NCBI GenBank assembly: GCA_025266875.1
Contig: JALLLT010000168.1
Span: 1-12,205 of the forward strand
DNA: 12,205 nt
Direction: 5' to 3'
DNA from: Fennellomyces sp. T-0311
Taxonomy: Eukaryota; Mucoromycota; Mucoromycetes; Mucorales; Lichtheimiaceae
Shown here piece by piece: positions 1 to 8,622 of this stretch (positions within the stretch are counted from its first letter, which is position 1; every line of letters starts with the position of its first letter). The position numbers and the translations under genes are program-made. A model generated the notes under the pieces. That model worked only from the letters and a program-made list of their open reading frames with translations. It was not told the origin of the DNA and searched no databases.

Positions 1-503
1 TTGGGGGGTGGGTGGGAGGAAATAACAGTTGGGTAGGCGATTTGGAGAAAAAAATTTTCTTTTCCATTTTACATCATGGTGTCATGAGCAAACAGATGGC
101 CGGCAATTCAGTAAACGACCTCGCAACAAGCTTATCGTACTCACGGCGCGAAAAAGACGATTTCGTGTATAGGAAGAAAAAACGTACGAAACAACAAAAG
201 GCTTTGCTGAGCGACTTTGAAAAAAAAACACGCGTTCATCTGAAATCTCAAACAAGAAGCACTTCAATTCCGACGATTTACATTAGCATTGGACGTAATT
301 GTGAAAGGAGATGGAAGGAGAAAGGTCATTGGGGTGACATGGGAAAGGGAACTGTGTAGCTATGTTACGCACTTACTTTGATAGAACCGTTTTCGTTTTC
401 AAATGCATTCAGCAGCACTTTTCCTGTACGCGTACAGTAGCACGGTTTCATGCACAACAGTATCGGCGGCAACCATATGATGATGGACGAAAGATGATGG
501 AAC
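1..503 (+). repeat. Left terminal inverted repeat, outer uniform part
   Basis: Position p here pairs with position 4044-p at the right end. The match starts at the first base of the window (TTGGGGGGTGGGTGGGAGG) and ends at base 503, where left reads AAC-T and right (reverse complement) reads AAC-C. I saw no mismatch within it. Identical conceptual translations of the two copies in both directions over about 350 bp support this. Such long repeats are usual for MULEs and carry the transposase binding sites. Confidence 0.93.
84..359 (+). CDS. Hypothetical basic ORF inside the left inverted repeat
   Basis: An ATG-initiated frame of 91 codons running inward through the left repeat. The product would be rich in Lys and Arg, with a basic block YRKKKRTKQQKALLSDFEKK and a C-terminal ERRWKEKGHW. 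I recognise no family with confidence. The basic block followed by L-x-x-x-F, and a later N-x-x-RRWK, faintly recall a homeodomain, but spacing and key aromatic residues do not fit well. There is no obvious promoter. It may be a chance frame kept open by low stop density. Confidence 0.2.
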   Translation: MSKQMAGNSVNDLATSLSYSRREKDDFVYRKKKRTKQQKALLSDFEKKTRVHLKSQTRSTSIPTIYISIGRNCERRWKEKGHWGDMGKGTV

Positions 504-544
504 TGTTGGGCAAACGTTTTTACATTGCTCGATGATTTCTGTTG

Positions 545-830
545 ACACATACAGTTTCTTTTCATTGATGGATCCACAGCAATACATGGCCGTGATAATT
601 TACGTTATGGATATCCCACCAATATAAAGATGGTTTGCTTCACAAGGTACATGTCTACAGAAAAAACATAGTGGCCAATCAATAACGACCTGGTATGGTT
701 GGATAGAATTTGGTATAGCTGTATGGATTATATTCAGAAACAAGCAGAACTATCTTTGTCTTATGCATGCCGGTAATAAAATCCACTTTGTAATTAACGC
801 GTTCTCGCCCATAAAAGATGTGCCCCTATG
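545..830 (+). repeat. Left inner inverted-repeat extension, diverged
   Basis: Beyond the 503-bp part, inverted similarity to about 3180-3475 resumes at a much lower level. Anchor blocks: 567-589 against 3430-3452 (21 of 23 bases match), the GCTTCACAAG block near 633-646 against 3373-3386, and the CCACTTTGT block near 781-795 against 3221-3238. Between the anchors the sequences align with substitutions and small indels, roughly three quarters identical by eye. Limits are approximate. This stretch also holds the far 3' flank of the transposase gene. Confidence 0.7.
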
Positions 831-880
831 ATAGATAAGATGGTTGCACGGTTAGTACAGAGAAAATAGAAAGCACAGAT

Positions 881-886
881 TTTATT
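881..886 (-). terminator. Poly(A) signal of the MULE transposase gene
   Basis: TTTATT on the plus strand, which is AATAAA on the coding strand. It lies about 40 nt beyond the transposase stop codon at 928-930, a normal spacing for a fungal 3' UTR. Confidence 0.6.
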
Positions 887-927
887 TATAAAAGCTTAAA
901 GTGAAAAAGAAAAAAGGAGATTGCTGA

Positions 928-3152
928 TTAGCGGCGTTGTGTACCAGAGCGTCTACCATGGTAATGACGCTGCATTATTTCTTCATGAAACTGTACAAGT
1001 GTTCGAACATGCTGGGCGTACCGCTCTGCCTCTTCCGGCGAAATCGTGCTGAGCTGTTGTATCCGGTCGCGATCATGGTAAAGGGCTACAACTGATTGCT
1101 CGACGAATTGTAAATCGTTTGCGGTGTGATTCGGAATTGGGAGGGATTGATCCTGCACATTTACATCCTCCATCGCTTCAGCATCTTGCAACTCACCTTC
1201 CTGGACAGGGTTTGCGTAAGCAACCAACTCAATCGCATTATGCCGCTCTGCTTCAAAAAGAAGTTGCATGCCTGTGAATTTCTCCAACAGATACATGTGC
1301 TTACAGGGAGCATTTCTATGCTGGTAATCGTCACAGGTACAAGATAAAATAAGCATATCATCGCTGACAGCCACATCATAAACCTCAGATGATCGAGCCT
1401 CAAACGACTTGACTGACCAGATACCAACCATTGGGCTACTATAATGTTCACCTTCCGGATTGCAGATCATCGATGCAAGAGCTTCAGGATCTACAAGAGA
1501 AACATAATGACGACGGCGTGACAGCTCGTTCTCTAGTGGCCCCATCCGTCCATTCAACGCCATGATCCGCTCGCGTTCGTTTTTCATGTAGAACTCGACG
1601 TCGTGTGTAAGGATGAAAAACAAACGGTCGAGTCTCTTGTTGCGCCGATGATTAAAGTACACGGTTTTCAGTTGGTTGTGCCATGATTCGATAAAGTTGT
1701 TCGTCATCAAACGTCTACTGTCACGTTCTGCATATGCATATGCCCAACGTCGAATCTTTTCTTCGGGTAGCCACCATGTCTCGAAGTAATCCTGAAACTC
1801 TTCTTGGTCATAAAAGTCGCTTTGGAATTGCTGGATTGAACGATAGAGCTGGTCAATATTCTTTTCGAACAACAGCTGCTTCAATGCACCCAGTATTTCA
1901 TAACGATACTCCTGTAGTTCATCAGCGGAATACGACCCATCCAATCGTACTTTGCTCTTCAGGTTTCGAGCCCATGCTTGGGCAACGTGAAATCCACAGT
2001 AATGAATTGCTGCGTCCGGAAACACTGCTTGGATGGCATTGACCTCCGGAATGCTGCAATCGATCGTCATATGGGTGATGTCCATGTTGCATGATCCACG
2101 GAGAAAACGTAACCACTGATGGATGGGTCCAGAGGACAAGTCATTGGTGAACATATATGCGACTGGATAACCACATCCTGTATATGAGTCGCGAATTACA
2201 ATGCTGTACATGACATCCGCAAGTCGAGCTGTGATCTTATACGTAGCATCCATGCAAACCGAACGCGAGTGCTGGAGCTGCGCAAGTTGAACTGGCGAAA
2301 GGAAGCCGAACGAATAAGTGTCAACGCTCTGTGTATACTGCGAGGGATCGCCACGGAAGATGACATAATTTTCGTTCACGAGGCGTTCATTGAGCCATAT
2401 ATGTGCTGAAATCATATCATCGTTATCAAACTGAAAAAGATCTGTCTTAAGCTATATATTTTTATCGTCAGTATAAGATAATCTTTTGATTTTGCAACCG
2501 GTACACAAAACTATCCAAATACCTTGTTCATGAGGTTGTAAACGTCTTCATAGTTCACTCTCCTCTGACCCGCTGTTTCTTGGTCGTCCATTGCGTCAAG
2601 TTGACGCAAAACCGAGATGCGGATATCACGGCAGTTGCTGGTAACGCGAAGCTGCTCGGCAATCCGTTCGACGTTATTGCGCGTCAAAGGAAGAGTGCGG
2701 GTATCAAACGAATCTCCTGGAACATGGTTCGTATGGTCGTTCAAAAGGCGAATTTCGCAAACTTCAGGCTGTTCACTCAAAATCGTAGCTTTCAAGCGAC
2801 CTTCACAGCCGCACTTCTTACTGTCCTTCTGCGCGACTCTCACTGAACGTTGTGGCGAGTAGTGGCCAGCACGGTGGCAGTTGAAAGTCTCACTATACAG
2901 CACAGTGCTGTTGCTACCGGGAGTGCTGTTCGTCTTGCGCTTCGTGTTCCACTTACTTCCACATAATTCTGAGATGCGAGTTAGGCAATTCCTCCAATCG
3001 TTGGAATGAACATGCACAGGGTGATCGACATGCATTGCAAGAACACCAGGTACGGTCGAATGTCCGAGAGCGAAGCGAATGTTGTTAACGTTGTAAAGTT
3101 CGTTGTTCATGGTAAAGTAGTTGGAAGTAACTAAGGTTACTTTACTTTTCAT
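928..3152 (-). CDS. MULE transposase with zinc-binding N-terminus and SWIM finger, two exons
   Basis: Cut-and-paste transposase of the Mutator-like superfamily, acting in the nucleus on the element's own ends. Exons are 2523-3152 and 928-2430, giving 710 residues; the phase-0 junction joins NK to FDNDD. Residues 92-143 hold a FAR1/FLYWCH-like zinc site (CHRAGH near 92, CGC at 114-116, H140 and H143) for DNA binding. The MULE core follows: D271 in CMDATYK, D334 in MTIDCS, the conserved YCGFH (C355, H358), and E458 in NNFIESWHNQLK. A SWIM finger, CxC-x9-CxH, sits at 574-588. The usual domain order is complete and no frame break is seen, so the copy looks functional. I took the first ATG at 3152; M15 is an alternative. 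The family call is firm; the organism and the start are less sure. Confidence 0.9.
2431..2522 (-). other. Intron of the MULE transposase gene (92 nt)
   Basis: Donor AAG|GTATTT and acceptor CTTTTTCAG|TTTGAT, phase 0. A good branch site, ATACTGACG, lies about 45 nt before the acceptor. Without splicing the frame stops three codons into the intron (TAG at 2511-2513). Splicing restores the normal MULE linker between the N-terminal finger domain and the FRGDP...FGFLSP region. Confidence 0.88.
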
Positions 3153-3179
3153 AAACCGCTATTAAGCATACCTCTTCTC

Positions 3180-3475
3180 AGCCACAATGGGACACATCGT
3201 TTATCATAATCGCAGAAGGAAATCACAAAGTGGTTTTTATTGTTCGGTATGCATTAGATAAAAATAGAGCTGCTTTCTTCAAAGTATGATCTATGACGCC
3301 ATATCAAACCCCATTCAACCGAACCAAGTTGTTATTGGTTGAGCTTGGTATTTTTTTTTCGTTAATAGATAACTTGTGAAGCAAAACGCCTTAATACTGC
3401 CGGAACGTTCATAGGGTATATCACCATGACCATATATTGCTATGGATCCATCAAAAGAACGAAACTGTTTGCTTC
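3180..3475 (-). repeat. Right inner inverted-repeat extension, diverged
   Basis: Partner of the inner left repeat at about 545-830. It lies directly upstream of the MULE transposase start codon, so it probably contains the promoter. Just outside it, between about 3480 and 3510, the right copy carries a short imperfect tandem duplication of a TAATCCAAC unit that the left copy lacks. Confidence 0.7.
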
Positions 3476-3540
3476 AGCAAGGTAATCCAACAAGATAATC
3501 CAACGAGGTAACCTGACAATACCAGAAGAGTTGTCCACTG

Positions 3541-4043
3541 GTTCCATCATCTTTCGTCCATCATCATATGGTTGCCGCCGATACTGTTGTGCATGAAACC
3601 GTGCTACTGTACGCGTACAGGAAAAGTGCTGCTGAATGCATTTGAAAACGAAAACGGTTCTATCAAAGTAAGTGCGTAACATAGCTACACAGTTCCCTTT
3701 CCCATGTCACCCCAATGACCTTTCTCCTTCCATCTCCTTTCACAATTACGTCCAATGCTAATGTAAATCGTCGGAATTGAAGTGCTTCTTGTTTGAGATT
3801 TCAGATGAACGCGTGTTTTTTTTTCAAAGTCGCTCAGCAAAGCCTTTTGTTGTTTCGTACGTTTTTTCTTCCTATACACGAAATCGTCTTTTTCGCGCCG
3901 TGAGTACGATAAGCTTGTTGCGAGGTCGTTTACTGAATTGCCGGCCATCTGTTTGCTCATGACACCATGATGTAAAATGGAAAAGAAAATTTTTTTCTCC
4001 AAATCGCCTACCCAACTGTTATTTCCTCCCACCCACCCCCCAA
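3541..4043 (-). repeat. Right terminal inverted repeat, outer uniform part
   Basis: Reverse complement of 1-503. It ends outward in a C-rich tract (minus-strand G-tract) followed by AAAAATCAAATTTTTTCG. Whether a few further outer bases belong to the repeat cannot be decided, because the left partner runs into the window edge. It lies upstream of the transposase gene and probably holds or influences its promoter. Confidence 0.93.
3685..3960 (-). CDS. Hypothetical basic ORF inside the right inverted repeat (second copy)
   Basis: The same 91-codon frame as at 84-359, present again because it lies within the inverted repeat. It reads inward on the minus strand, toward and in the same direction as the transposase gene. 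It could therefore be part of a 5' leader of a long transposase transcript rather than an independent gene. No domain can be assigned. Confidence 0.2.
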   Translation of the reverse strand: MSKQMAGNSVNDLATSLSYSRREKDDFVYRKKKRTKQQKALLSDFEKKTRVHLKSQTRSTSIPTIYISIGRNCERRWKEKGHWGDMGKGTV

Positions 4044-4080
4044 AAATCAAATTTTTTCGAACTCAACCGGGAGGAAATAA
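4019..4080. repeat. 12-bp inverted repeat across the right end of the MULE
   Basis: TTATTTCCTCCC at 4019-4030 lies inside the repeat end and GGGAGGAAATAA at 4069-4080 outside it. They are perfect reverse complements separated by 38 nt. The loop contains a smaller AAAAAT/ATTTTT match. The outer arm therefore reads like the start of a left end of the same element (compare positions 15-26). Confidence 0.75.
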
Positions 4081-4347
4081 GGGGATGCGCTGCAGATAGT
4101 TGGGGGTGCATGCTGGGAACTGTCAGAATACTGGGGGGAGAGACAGCTTTTTGGGAGAGACTGTTACAAACATTCTCTATTTGGAAAGAATGGTAGCACA
4201 GAGTTCGAGAGCTCTGCTAAGTCTATTATCACGAGCTGTAAGATCCATATGAGCGTTAGAAACATACTTTAATCAATATAAAATAAAATGATACAGTAAT
4301 ATAAGTGAGAAGAATATATATGTGGTGGATGTGAAAGCTCATGTATT
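4044..4347. other. Spacer between the MULE and the next transposase gene
   Basis: No coding sequence seen. The left part (about 4070-4165) is G-rich with short repeated motifs: GGGAGAGAC occurs directly at 4136-4144 and 4153-4161, and TGGGGG-type runs recur. The right part (about 4255-4330) is AT-rich and is the 3' flank of the minus-strand transposase. The G-rich motifs could be subterminal transposase sites of that element, but I found no matching inverted partner beyond 7604. Confidence 0.5.
4268..4273 (-). terminator. Possible variant poly(A) signal (ATTAAA)
   Basis: TTTAAT on the plus strand reads ATTAAA on the minus strand, about 75 nt beyond the stop codon of the transposase gene at 4348. 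No canonical AATAAA is present in this flank. Confidence 0.3.
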
Positions 4348-7300
4348 CTATGGCTCATCAGTCATATAAATGCTATATAAGCTGGTTTGGAGCAGATACC
4401 AGAGAGAGCCGAACTTGCTAACGTTGACGACGTAATTTCCAATCATTGAGCAGCAAGGCTGTAGATCTACCACTTCGTCCAGATCCAAGCTATCAAGACG
4501 ATATAAAACCTCGGCAGGGTTGGTAGGGGTTACGATGAGATTTCCAGCGAGGTCTTTGAGACACGTTGAGTATATCGAATTTGGGCAGAATGTTGCTACA
4601 TCAGAGATATCGCGTATTGGCTGATATACTTTCAGATGAGCGAACTTCGTATTGTCCTGTGTAATTATATCTTCGATTTGTCCCAGAATATATACTGATG
4701 TCTCGCAATCGACGAAAAACCCAGCAACACCTTTCTTGAAGTCTTTGCGGGCAGTATTGTTGTCGGCATATTCGCAATCTTTACCCAAGTAAGTCTCTGT
4801 AAAATCCTTGTGGTTGTCCATGTACTGCAAGATCGCCTCACCAGCATTTATGTGGGTGTCGTTGTCGTCCCAATAACCACCTTCGATTATATGCCGAAAC
4901 ATGAACTGACGCCCGAAAAGAGTTAAGACATCACGCGATGGATTATGCCTATTAGTAAGAAAAATGTGTTCTCGGATAAACTTGTTGAATTGTTCGCCCT
5001 TTTTACTTTCATAATGGATGGCGGTTGCGAAGCGGACAAGATCGTGCTGTAAATGGTGTAAAATATGCAGTTTCGATGTTCTGCTTATTACTCTTGGACC
5101 TTGGTTGCTGTATGTACAGCAGAGATCCTCGACTTCGTTGATAGCAGTCGTGAATAACTTGACTTTTTGATCTACGAGCTGGATGTACGCTTCAAAGTCA
5201 CCGTGGATCTCTCCCATATATACCAAGGATATCAGTTCGCCATGTACCACGAAGCATTTAAACCAAGCGTCAATAACAGCTTTTCTGTCACCGTCCAATC
5301 CTTGCCACTCGTTATATCGTAGGTCGTTCAAGATAATAGGAAGTTGCTGCGACATTATCTTGAAATCTCGTCCTACGAATGAGGTACTTGATAACCGCAA
5401 GCAGCTGCCCATCGTACGACCGAAAGCTTTAGAGGTGTAACTTCGTAATTTGGTTTGAAGTTGGCTGGTTTCAAGTGCATTGAGATACTTAACCAATGAA
5501 TACGTGATATACTTTGTGACTCCAAGCATCAGACAGTGCAAAATCTCGACCGGAAGATCCTTCGTTTGATCGAAAGCACGCAACTGAAGTAGCACTTCAC
5601 CGCCAGTGAGCTTAAGACCTAATTTACCCAGGTCATTTGTGGTCTCTCGTCCATTGGGGAGGAGTATGTCATGTCTACAAGTCGTGTTCGTAGTCAAGGC
5701 AGCAATATCGTCCTTGGAACAAGAAATGGCGTTGTTGTGATCGTTGATATTTAACGTTTCATCTGCAGATCGAACTCGGTAGAAGCACTTGCGACATGGA
5801 AAATTTGCCCTTGCGCCTTTATGACATGCGAGTTCCGAGTGTCGTGCATTATCGGCAATGATAAAGTTGAGGGGCGCAATTACCAATACGTTTTCATCGC
5901 AGCTAGAGTCGTACATGATCATTCCGTCCTCTAACTGCTTAAGATCAGAAACGATATCGGCAAGCATATCCATAGCTGAGAGACGCTTATGAACGCATAG
6001 GAGGAAAGTATTTTCTCTCTTGTTCCTTTCTTGTAGAGGCAGTGCAGATGGAATCATCGACCAACTGTCGAATTTGTTCCATTTTTTTGAAGTGTTCCCA
6101 CTGGTGTCATCTGAGAACAGGTTAAGCGGGATGACACGGACCTTTGAGTCCAACCCTTCGTCACCTGGTTTGCATCGGTATCGTGCTTCGAAGATACTAT
6201 TAGTATCTTTTAGCATGTATGGTATGTTGTCGAAAAAGGTGTCAGCATTAGGAAGAAGGACTTGACAGTGATGTCTGCATTCTTGAAGCCGGTTGTTGTG
6301 TCCATATAGCTGAACATTGTCCATTACAAGTGGCACAAAGGGAAACTGTCGTTTTTGATTTCCGTCCAAATATTGTGAGAGCATTACGACAGTAGAGCTG
6401 TTGCCGGACTGCAATTCATAAGCTACACATGCATCTGCCATGACGACGTCGTTCATTGTGTAGAACCGTACAAGCTTATACAGCATTGTGGAATGATTAT
6501 CACCTTCTGGGACAACGAAATCGCCTACCCAGAAATCATCTTGTCCAACAGTAATCATCGGATGTTGGAAGTATGGACATGTGTGCCATTTTTTCCCTTG
6601 TGCCAATGACGTACACGCATCTGTCGATTTGTCGGGAAGCGCGCTAAGTAGCCCTGATAAACGAGGGTTAGCAATTAAATGCTTCACCACTTCTGACGGT
6701 GTGTACATGTAGAGGTCGACAAGCTCCTCTACTTTCTCATTCTCCCCGTCTACGTTCCTTCTCGTGACGTTTATAGTTTTTTCTGTACGAGTCATCTTGA
6801 GCTGAGGAACTCTGTTGCTTTTATAGCTCTCAGAGTTCGTTACCCAATGCATAGTTGGGGCTGTCAACTCAGGATCCTCGCGTGCCATATCGATCACATC
6901 TTTCACCAATGCAAGAATTTGTCGCTTAACCGGTCGAGGGGAAAGCTGGTCATCACTGTCAAACAGTGCACGCAGACGAAACTCAAGCTGATTACCATAT
7001 GGATAGTATGGATTCGCTCCTTGAGCAACTGATGCCGAAAAATCTAAAACGAATTCGTTCGGTTGTTCGACAAATGGTGGAGGATCCTCATACTCATCGT
7101 CATTGGCATCATCATCTCGTTCCTTTTCCAATAAAGAAGATTACTCATGGTTATATATGACTTAAGATAATCCTGTACTCTTACATCGAATACGGCTCCA
7201 GTATTCACAACCCGGAAACGATCGACGTTAGCACCAGGGCTGGAATTGTCAAGGCCAAGGTTCATGGTATCATCAGAATCACTTTGTTCTGCGTCGTCAA

Positions 7301-7604
7301 AATCACCATGCTCGAGGCTTTCGTTTTCAACTTCCTGCATAGGAATACTTGGCTCCGAGTTTTCGCCACTGGTGCCGGGTCTATTTTCGAAATGTTGCTC
7401 ATTTCCGCAGCACGCTGGAATCTCAATGGTAGGCACTTGTAGTCCCTTTGCGATCCTGTCCTTTAAATAATCGAGATGCTTCTCAGTTTCCAGGTGGCGA
7501 GTGCGGTTTTTCGAGATAAACTGCCCACCACAACCGCACTTGTGGTTTTTTCTCACTCGAGGCTTCATTGGCTTGCTGTTAAACTTGAACATTGAGTTCT
7601 CCAT
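4348..7604 (-). CDS. Tnp2/Plavaka-like DDE transposase with N-terminal C2H2-like finger, two exons
   Basis: Transposase of the fungal CACTA-related (Tnp2, Plavaka-type) group. Exons are 7185-7604 (140 codons) and 4348-7122, giving 1064 residues. Residues 23-43 form a finger, CxC-x11-H-x5-H (C23, C25, H37, H43). Residues 60-160 are acidic and probably disordered. Conserved blocks follow: DDTSGNTSKKWNK at 478-490; DNARHSELACH with CRKC at 564-586; DLPVEILHCLMLGVTKY from 662, the family's hallmark LH/LG segment; KLHILHHLQHDLVRF from 824 leading to E850 in GEQFNK; and NRHNPSRD near 864. Motif order matches basidiomycete-type homologues as I recall them. No stop or shift interrupts the gene. It is divergent from, and only distantly related to, the plus-strand transposase at 8623. 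Exact superfamily naming is less sure than the transposase call. Confidence 0.85.
7123..7184 (-). other. Intron of the Tnp2/Plavaka-like gene (62 nt)
   Basis: Donor GAT|GTAAGAG (strong) and acceptor TTGGAAAAG|GAACGA (weak pyrimidine tract), phase 0, joining FD to ERDDD. The main frame has a TAA just upstream of the acceptor, and earlier AGs would run into it, so this acceptor is the only in-frame choice nearby. The apparent TTG start at 7131 of the long frame is therefore intronic. Retaining the intron shifts frame and ends the protein at 7044 (186 residues). Confidence 0.8.
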
Positions 7605-7635
7605 TGTGTGTTTCTGTAGAGTGAAAGAGGGGCAA

Positions 7636-7645
7636 ATTTAAAAAG
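7636..7645 (-). promoter_or_regulatory. Possible TATA-like element of the minus-strand transposase
   Basis: TTTTTAAATT on the minus strand, about 32-41 nt upstream of the ATG at 7604. That is close for a TATA box, so it implies a very short leader or a start at the second ATG (7592). Suggestive only. Confidence 0.25.
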
Positions 7646-7799
7646 CAGCGCGCACCAAATTATCTCCAAACTCCTTTCTTTCGCTCCTTTCTCTTCAACA
7701 ATAAAAAAAAACGCGTCTTCTTATTGCTTAATGAATTGTAAGTCGATTGTCTAATTTTACCCATTCAAATAACTAATAACGGCTATTCTAGGTTAGATT

Positions 7800-7852
7800 C
7801 ACTGCGCAGTGGTAAGATAATGCTCTGCTTTTAAAAGCTGCACATTATCTTA
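7800..7852. repeat. Tandem palindrome cluster in the divergent spacer
   Basis: CACTGCGCAGTG (7800-7811) is a perfect 12-bp palindrome. Directly after it, TAAGATAATG (7813-7822) pairs perfectly with CATTATCTTA (7843-7852) around a second 12-bp palindrome, GCTTTTAAAAGC (7827-7838). Together they could fold into two neighbouring hairpins or cruciforms. A third short one, GCGGG-GA-CCCGC, follows at 7879-7890. Role unknown: element end, transposase binding site or relic of a small element. Confidence 0.8.
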
Positions 7853-8547
7853 ACTGGAGTGGGGGTACGTGAGAAACTGCGGGGACCCGCGATTTTGATA
7901 TCGGTAGATGGTGTCACAGCAAGAAAAAAAAGGAACATAGCCAACGGCAATGGTATTCCGATGTCATGTGTCAGCGAAAATAAATGAAGTACAAGCGTTT
8001 AAGCCTAATTTGGAACGTGTGAAACAGTGAAGCAGCAATGCCATTTGGCAATGTCAGCAGAGTAAGGATGAAATGGCAGGCGATCTTTACATTGGTTTGA
8101 GATGAACCATGTAGTTCAAAGGAGAGCACTTTATTAAACTACTGTCGCGATTTCTACTCCGGCAGCAAAAAAAAAGATGCTGTAGTGTGGCTATTCCACA
8201 AGATGCCAGCGGGAATGCATGTCCAATGTAGTAGCTCATTGTGTGCGTAAACTTGTCCGTACTTAAAAAGCCAAGACTGTGTGTAATTTCGAGCGTCCAG
8301 GCACCGTTGACAAATGCAAGTTTATTTATGCCGCCAACTATGAAAGGAGACTGTAATCCAAATTGGGAAAATTAATTGCATGAAAAAACGTGGCTGTTTG
8401 ATAATGCAACACGTAGAGCAAATGTTGCCAAGAAAGCAATTTACATGGACAAAGAGAGAGACATGTCGCCAAGCAAATGTGTTAATAAGCGGTGTATATC
8501 CACGTTTTATATTATGGCATAGTGGCGTAAGCAAAGAAAAAGAAGAG

Positions 8548-8555
8548 TATAAATA
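8548..8555 (+). promoter_or_regulatory. TATA box of the four-exon transposase
   Basis: TATAAATA lies 75 nt upstream of the ATG at 8623 but only 18 nt upstream of the earlier in-frame ATG at 8566. With transcription starting about 25-35 nt after a TATA box, the 8566 ATG would be outside the mRNA, so 8623 is the better start. Confidence 0.55.
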
Positions 8556-8622
8556 GAGACAGGAAATGCTTGCAAAAGATCGGCATCTATACTTCTCCTA
8601 CACAGCACTTACCTTATTGCCA

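Larger units (their letters stand above)
1..4043 (-). mobile_element. Mutator-like element (MULE) with long terminal inverted repeats
   Basis: A DNA transposon bounded by two 503-bp inverted repeats (1-503 and 3541-4043), with a single spliced MULE transposase gene on the minus strand between them. The gene's 5' end faces the right repeat. The repeats read the same by eye and the transposase frame is unbroken, which suggests a young and possibly active copy. The window starts inside or exactly at the left repeat, so the true outer end and the usual 8-11 bp target duplication cannot be checked. The right repeat may extend a little beyond 4043. Confidence 0.85.
7605..8547. other. Non-coding spacer between divergent transposase genes
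   Basis: About 0.9 kb with only short, unconvincing frames. It must hold the promoters of both divergent genes and, if these are separate elements, at least one end of each. Visible structure is concentrated at about 7800-7890 (palindromes listed separately). A TGCCATTTGGCA palindrome lies near 8039-8050, and poly(A) runs are scattered. I found no long terminal inverted repeat or CACTA terminus that I can pair. Confidence 0.6.

Noticed and set aside
82..267. A 61-codon frame on the minus strand of the left repeat (and its copy at 3777-3962).
   Set aside because: Antisense to the basic ORF, with no domain and no promoter. It is duplicated only because it lies in the inverted repeat.
7044..7184. 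Reading exon 1 of the Plavaka-like gene straight on to a 186-residue stand-alone protein.
   Set aside because: The tail after 7185 is the other frame of the next exon and low-complexity (Met-rich). A 62-nt GT-AG intron joins the two large frames exactly in phase. It is kept only as an intron-retention product.
4348..7604. KDZ (Kyakuja-Dileera-Zisupton) transposase for the 1064-residue protein.
   Set aside because: I do not see the KDZ-type CxC domains or its characteristic core motifs. The DDTSGN...KKWNK, EILH...LGV and PSRD blocks fit the Tnp2/Plavaka style better.
7791..7880. tRNA- or SINE-like reading of the sequence around GCGCAGTGGTAAGATAATGC.
   Set aside because: It faintly resembles a D-arm and A box, but there is no matching T-arm or GGTTCGA-type B box at the right distance and no acceptor stem pairing. 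The palindromes explain the structure better.
8322..8534. A 70-codon minus-strand frame in the divergent spacer.
   Set aside because: No recognisable motif, no Kozak or promoter support, and base composition like the surrounding non-coding DNA.
8566..8622. Earlier in-frame ATG at 8566 as start of the four-exon transposase.
   Set aside because: It is only 18 nt from the TATA box at 8548. The ATG at 8623 (MSRQELFQC) fits both promoter spacing and the usual start of such proteins.
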